Below are positions 61,592 through 64,000 of a DNA stretch of 64,000 nucleotides, one piece after another (position 1 is the stretch's first letter; each line of letters begins with the position of its first letter). The stretch is taken from contig RSEE01000001.1 in NCBI GenBank assembly GCA_003971905.1, forward strand, positions 682,001-746,000, written 5' to 3'. Source of the stretch: Moniliella sp. 'wahieum' (taxonomy: Eukaryota; Basidiomycota; Moniliellomycetes; Moniliellales; Moniliellaceae). The translations under genes were made by a program, and so were the position numbers. A model generated the notes under the pieces. It made no database searches, was not told where the DNA came from, and saw only the letters and a list, made by a program, of their open reading frames with translations.

Positions 61592-61603
61592 CCGCAGTGC
61601 GCC
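61592..61603 (+). promoter_or_regulatory. 12-bp motif CCGCAGTGCGCC, copy 3
   Basis: Exact copy of 2912-2923 and 20125-20136, 211 bases upstream of the EST1/SMG6 start codon. Confidence 0.45.
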
Positions 61604-61840
61604 TCTGCCATGGCTCGCCTGGTGCGACGCACCCGCTCCCCTCCCTGCAGCCCCCCTGCAGCCCCCCTGCAGCTCGTCCAAAACAGCCGCAGGGCTCTCA
61701 CTGCCCCCGGGCCACCTCCGCTTCGCACCTGCCGTGGCTGCGCTGCGTGCGCTCTGCGCTGGCTGCGCTGCGCTGCGCGGCCGCTGCTACTGTGCCAGTC
61801 GTCGGCTGCAATACTCGGCTCTCCACGCTTCAGCGTCATT

Positions 61841-61867
61841 GATCGATGATCATCGACCATCGACCAT
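61841..61867 (+). repeat. GATCGAT/GACCATC heptamer array (about 4 copies)
   Basis: Blocks read GATCGAT, GATCATC, GACCATC, GACCATG. A similar set (GATCATC, AATCATC, GACCATC) is at 43169-43189 in the TERT 5' leader. Confidence 0.75.
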
Positions 61868-62036
61868 GCATCAGTACGTTCAATCTCAGTATTTGTGTTC
61901 CAGGCCAGACTGGCCCCAGGCGGCTGCGAGCAGCGAGCAACCAACCCACGCGGCCCCACACACCCTGCGTGCTCTAATGCCAGCACACGCCCATTGCAGG
62001 CCTAGGCACTCGGCAGGGCCATGTCCAGCCCAGCAC

Positions 62037-62069
62037 GATGCATGATGTGTGATGTGTGATGCATGATAG
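62037..62069 (+). repeat. GATGCAT/GATGTGT heptamer array (4.5 copies)
   Basis: Blocks read GATGCAT, GATGTGT, GATGTGT, GATGCAT, GATAG. It ends 7 bases before the TTCAAGC array at the synthetase stop codon. Confidence 0.85.
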
Positions 62070-62075
62070 CCAACC

Positions 62076-62092
62076 TTCAAGCTTCAAGCTTC
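62076..62092 (+). repeat. TTCAAGC heptamer array, left copy
   Basis: Seventeen bases (TTCAAGCTTCAAGCTTC) identical to 63187-63203. It overlaps the last codons of the lysyl-tRNA synthetase gene. Confidence 0.85.
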
Positions 62093-63175
62093 AACCTGGG
62101 TCTCTGCTCCGGCTTCATCGCCGGGAAGGCGAGGACTTCGGCGATCCGGTTTGAGTAGGTCAGGAACATGGTCAGCCGGTCAATCCCCAGCCCCCAGCCC
62201 GCTGTGGGCGGCAAGCCGTGCTCGAGCGCGCCGCAAACACCTCGTCAATCCCTTGCGCCTCGTCGTCGCCGGCGGCCGCTTGGCGCGACTGCTTTCGAAC
62301 CGCTCCCGCTGGTCAAAGGGATCGTTGAGCTCCGTATACGCATTGGCAATCTCCTTTGATGCCACAAGGCTCGAACCGTTCGGGCAGACCCGGGATGGAG
62401 CGGTGGTACTTGGCCAGCCAGCGGGCTCATCACCTCAAGGTGGCCCATGATAAAGGAAGGATTGATGCGCTGAGGCTCAATGTACTCGCCCACAAACTTG
62501 TCCACCAACCGGGCCGATATGCGGGGCGCACTGCACTCCACCCTGTGCTACACTGCCAACTCATCCAGCCACTTACGCGCAGCCTCGGTGGAGCTGTTTG
62601 GCAGGCGGGAAAGTGACATTGAGCTGCGCCTCGAGCTCCTTGATCATGTCGAATCGCCTCCAGGGGGTAGCAAAGTCAATCTCGTACACGGGGCCATCGG
62701 GCTTATTCTTGCCGACATGATCCGAGGCAGAGACCATGATCAAGACCTTCTGACCCTCCGAGTGAAGATCATAAAAATGCAACTTGGCACCCTGCGCGCG
62801 CACCGTGTGGATGCGGCCGGTAATGGACACTTTCTCCTCCAGCGTAGCTCCAGGGTCGGTGGTGGGGCCGTACTTGTCGATAAAGGCACCAAGGGAGGTG
62901 TTTACATGGAACCTGTGAGGATACGGGTTGGACGCCTTGCTCTCACGCAGAGCCTTGATCGTGCGCGAGCGCTGCTCGTACTATTGCTGTGGGCTCAGTT
63001 CCCCCTCGTCCGTAGCGGACTTCGGCTTGGTCGCAGCCACGGGAGCAGCAGCCATCTTTGCCGCCTATTTTTCGGCGGACTGGCGCTCCTTCTGACGCCG
63101 CTTCAGTTCGCTCTTGCTGACCTTCTCGCCCATGACGGGGTCGAGGTGTGGGGCAGCGGCAGTAGCCTCAGACAT
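62077..63175 (-). pseudogene. KRS1: Lysyl-tRNA synthetase (class II) lacking the middle of its catalytic domain
   Basis: The start at 63175 gives MSEATAAAPHLDP then KSELKRRQKERQ, the usual Lys-rich N-terminus. The anticodon-binding OB fold follows (NPYPHRFHVNTS, VSITGRIHTVRAQGAKLHFYDL). After KVLIMVSASDHVG the frame passes straight to PDGPVYEIDFATPWRRFDMIKELE, which in complete enzymes lies about 190 residues further on. Class II motifs 1 and 2, including the RNEGID region, are absent. The C-terminal third is present: [35 protein letters not shown] and motif 3 in [19 protein letters not shown], ending LKLEA. Two in-frame TAG codons interrupt the N-terminal part, near 63065 (lysine expected) and 62980 (tyrosine expected). 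As given it cannot encode an active synthetase. A complete copy elsewhere or an assembly deletion are the obvious alternatives. Confidence 0.75.
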
Positions 63176-63832
63176 GGTTATGGTGGTTCAAGCTTCAAGC
63201 TTCGAGGTGAATGGACGCCGGACTGAACCAACAGGTTGTGGAAAAGAAAAACAGGGGCCTACAGACACTGGCGCTGTGCCGTTCTTTAGACATATTCGCC
63301 CGGTCCGTGCATGTTAGGTTATAGCCCTAGGAGAGGATCTGTATCGTTTACGCCGGTAAACCCAATGGAATGCGGGGGCGGATGCACTATTAGTGCGAAC
63401 TCTTCCCCCCCCTTGTACTCCAACTCACTAACATTACCCACCCCCTCAAGTTCAACAGCCCCAAAGGATCGCGATGATTGGGTATCGTCAGGCTACATAG
63501 GAATGTCTCCTACATATGATACTAGTTTATTCACGTTCAACCCCCCCCCTCGGGCCTTGCAAAGCAGAGGAAAAGAGTGTAAGTGTGGCCCGAACGTCTC
63601 TGCCGACATTATAGCCAACCACACACCGGTCAGGCAATGCTGAGAACATATCCCGCCCGCCTCTCGTCACAAATGAAAGTCATTTATAATTCCCACACCT
63701 GTAGCAACTGCACACTCTTCACGACCTGCTCAGGCTGAGCCTTCGCATATAGGTGAGAGGCCCGATCGCTACTCTCCTGGCAACAGTCAACGCTCTACCT
63801 CCTCCCCTCTCACAGAGGCCACCATTTCGAGC
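63176..63832. promoter_or_regulatory. Divergent intergenic region with TTCAAGC array
   Basis: This lies between the synthetase start and a plus-strand gene start. The TTCAAGC array (63187-63203) is within 30 bases of the synthetase ATG. The rest is C-rich and AT-mixed; a frame at 63311-63643 has no recognisable content. Confidence 0.45.
63187..63203 (+). repeat. TTCAAGC heptamer array, right copy
   Basis: Identical 17-base partner of 62076-62092. The central unit contains the palindrome AAGCTT plus one base. Confidence 0.85.
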
Positions 63833-64000
63833 ATGCCAGACAACTCATCTCCGCATGTCCCATGGGCCCGGCTCCGGGAAAGGCTGTAAGTCCCGCCTCT
63901 CTCGGCTACAACTTTTGTGTGGCACAGCTTCGGCGGCGTGTTCCGACCGTTGCCGAACTGCATCAGTTGCTCATGTCCGCTCGTTCATTTTCCCTTTCGC
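63833..64000 (+). CDS. 5' end of an unidentified gene (partial)
   Basis: The ATG at 63833 opens MPDNSSPHVPWARLRERL. A donor (GTAAGTCC, from 63888) and an acceptor (GGCACAG, to about 63929) follow, then a frame reading RRRVPTVAELHQLLMSARSF to the window edge. The short intron and helical continuation suggest a real first and second exon, but the phase does not join without one base change and there is too little to identify it. Confidence 0.35.

Larger units (their letters stand above)
61382..62076. promoter_or_regulatory. EST1/SMG6 upstream region
   Basis: About 700 bases between two minus-strand genes. It contains the 12-mer CCGCAGTGCGCC (61592-61603), CCCTGCAG repeats of 11 bases (61640-61672), and the 7-bp-period arrays at 61841-61867 and 62037-62069. 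No gene is seen. Confidence 0.5.

Noticed and set aside
62970..63075. TAG reassigned as a sense codon (stop-codon readthrough code).
   Set aside because: Seen only in the damaged synthetase gene; the two positions would need different amino acids, and other genes do not show it.

Overview
The window looks like nuclear DNA of a fungus, most likely a basidiomycete. Genes are protein-coding and mostly GC-rich. They carry short spliceosomal introns (53 to 95 bases, typically GTA-GT...YAG, one with a CTAAC-like branch site). The gene set is typical of fungal nuclear genomes: telomerase reverse transcriptase, an EST1/SMG6-type protein, Cdt2, glucosamine synthase, a FLC/TRP-family membrane protein, Utp13, a WS/DGAT acyltransferase, glycogen phosphorylase, Nap1, eL42 and Atg4. 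Two intron-bearing tRNA genes are present. The assignment to Basidiomycota is an inference from protein resemblance, not a proof.

Layout. 0.8-2.7 kb: minus-strand gene for a Ser/Thr-rich single-pass membrane protein. 2.7-9.6 kb: gene-poor stretch holding a decayed 3.66-kb DNA transposon with terminal inverted repeats (4769-8433). 9.6-11.5 kb: Baeyer-Villiger-type flavin monooxygenase (+). 12.3-21.9 kb: four minus-strand genes (unknown disordered protein, CDT2-like WD40 protein, GFA1, UBC8/UBE2H-type E2). 22.4-22.8 kb: truncated mitochondrial carrier (+). 23.9-42.1 kb: plus-strand run of FLC/TRP channel-like protein, UTP13, WS/DGAT and glycogen phosphorylase. 42.5-43.1 kb: tRNA-Tyr and tRNA-Ser. 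43.3-48.2 kb: TERT (+). 48.6-63.2 kb: minus-strand run of eL42, NAP1, a disordered region, ATG4, EST1/SMG6 and a core-deleted lysyl-tRNA synthetase. The start of one further plus-strand gene lies at the right edge.

How the genes relate. Most are ordinary housekeeping genes: rRNA processing, translation, carbohydrate storage, cell-wall hexosamine supply, autophagy, ubiquitin transfer and replication control. The one functional pairing that stands out is TERT and an EST1/SMG6 homologue within about 13 kb of each other.

The strongest unexplained signals are non-coding. (1) Short tandem arrays in unrelated intergenic regions share a 7-bp period; several are built from a palindromic hexamer plus one spacer base. 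(2) An exact 12-bp motif occurs upstream of three minus-strand genes. (3) The lysyl-tRNA synthetase gene lacks the middle of its catalytic domain, has two in-frame TAG codons, and has the same 17-bp repeat at both ends.

Quality caveat. Nearly every conserved gene is interrupted by one-base gains or losses that break otherwise collinear homology. This looks like an under-polished assembly, so CDS limits below are outer limits of one reading path, with introns and frame changes described in the text.
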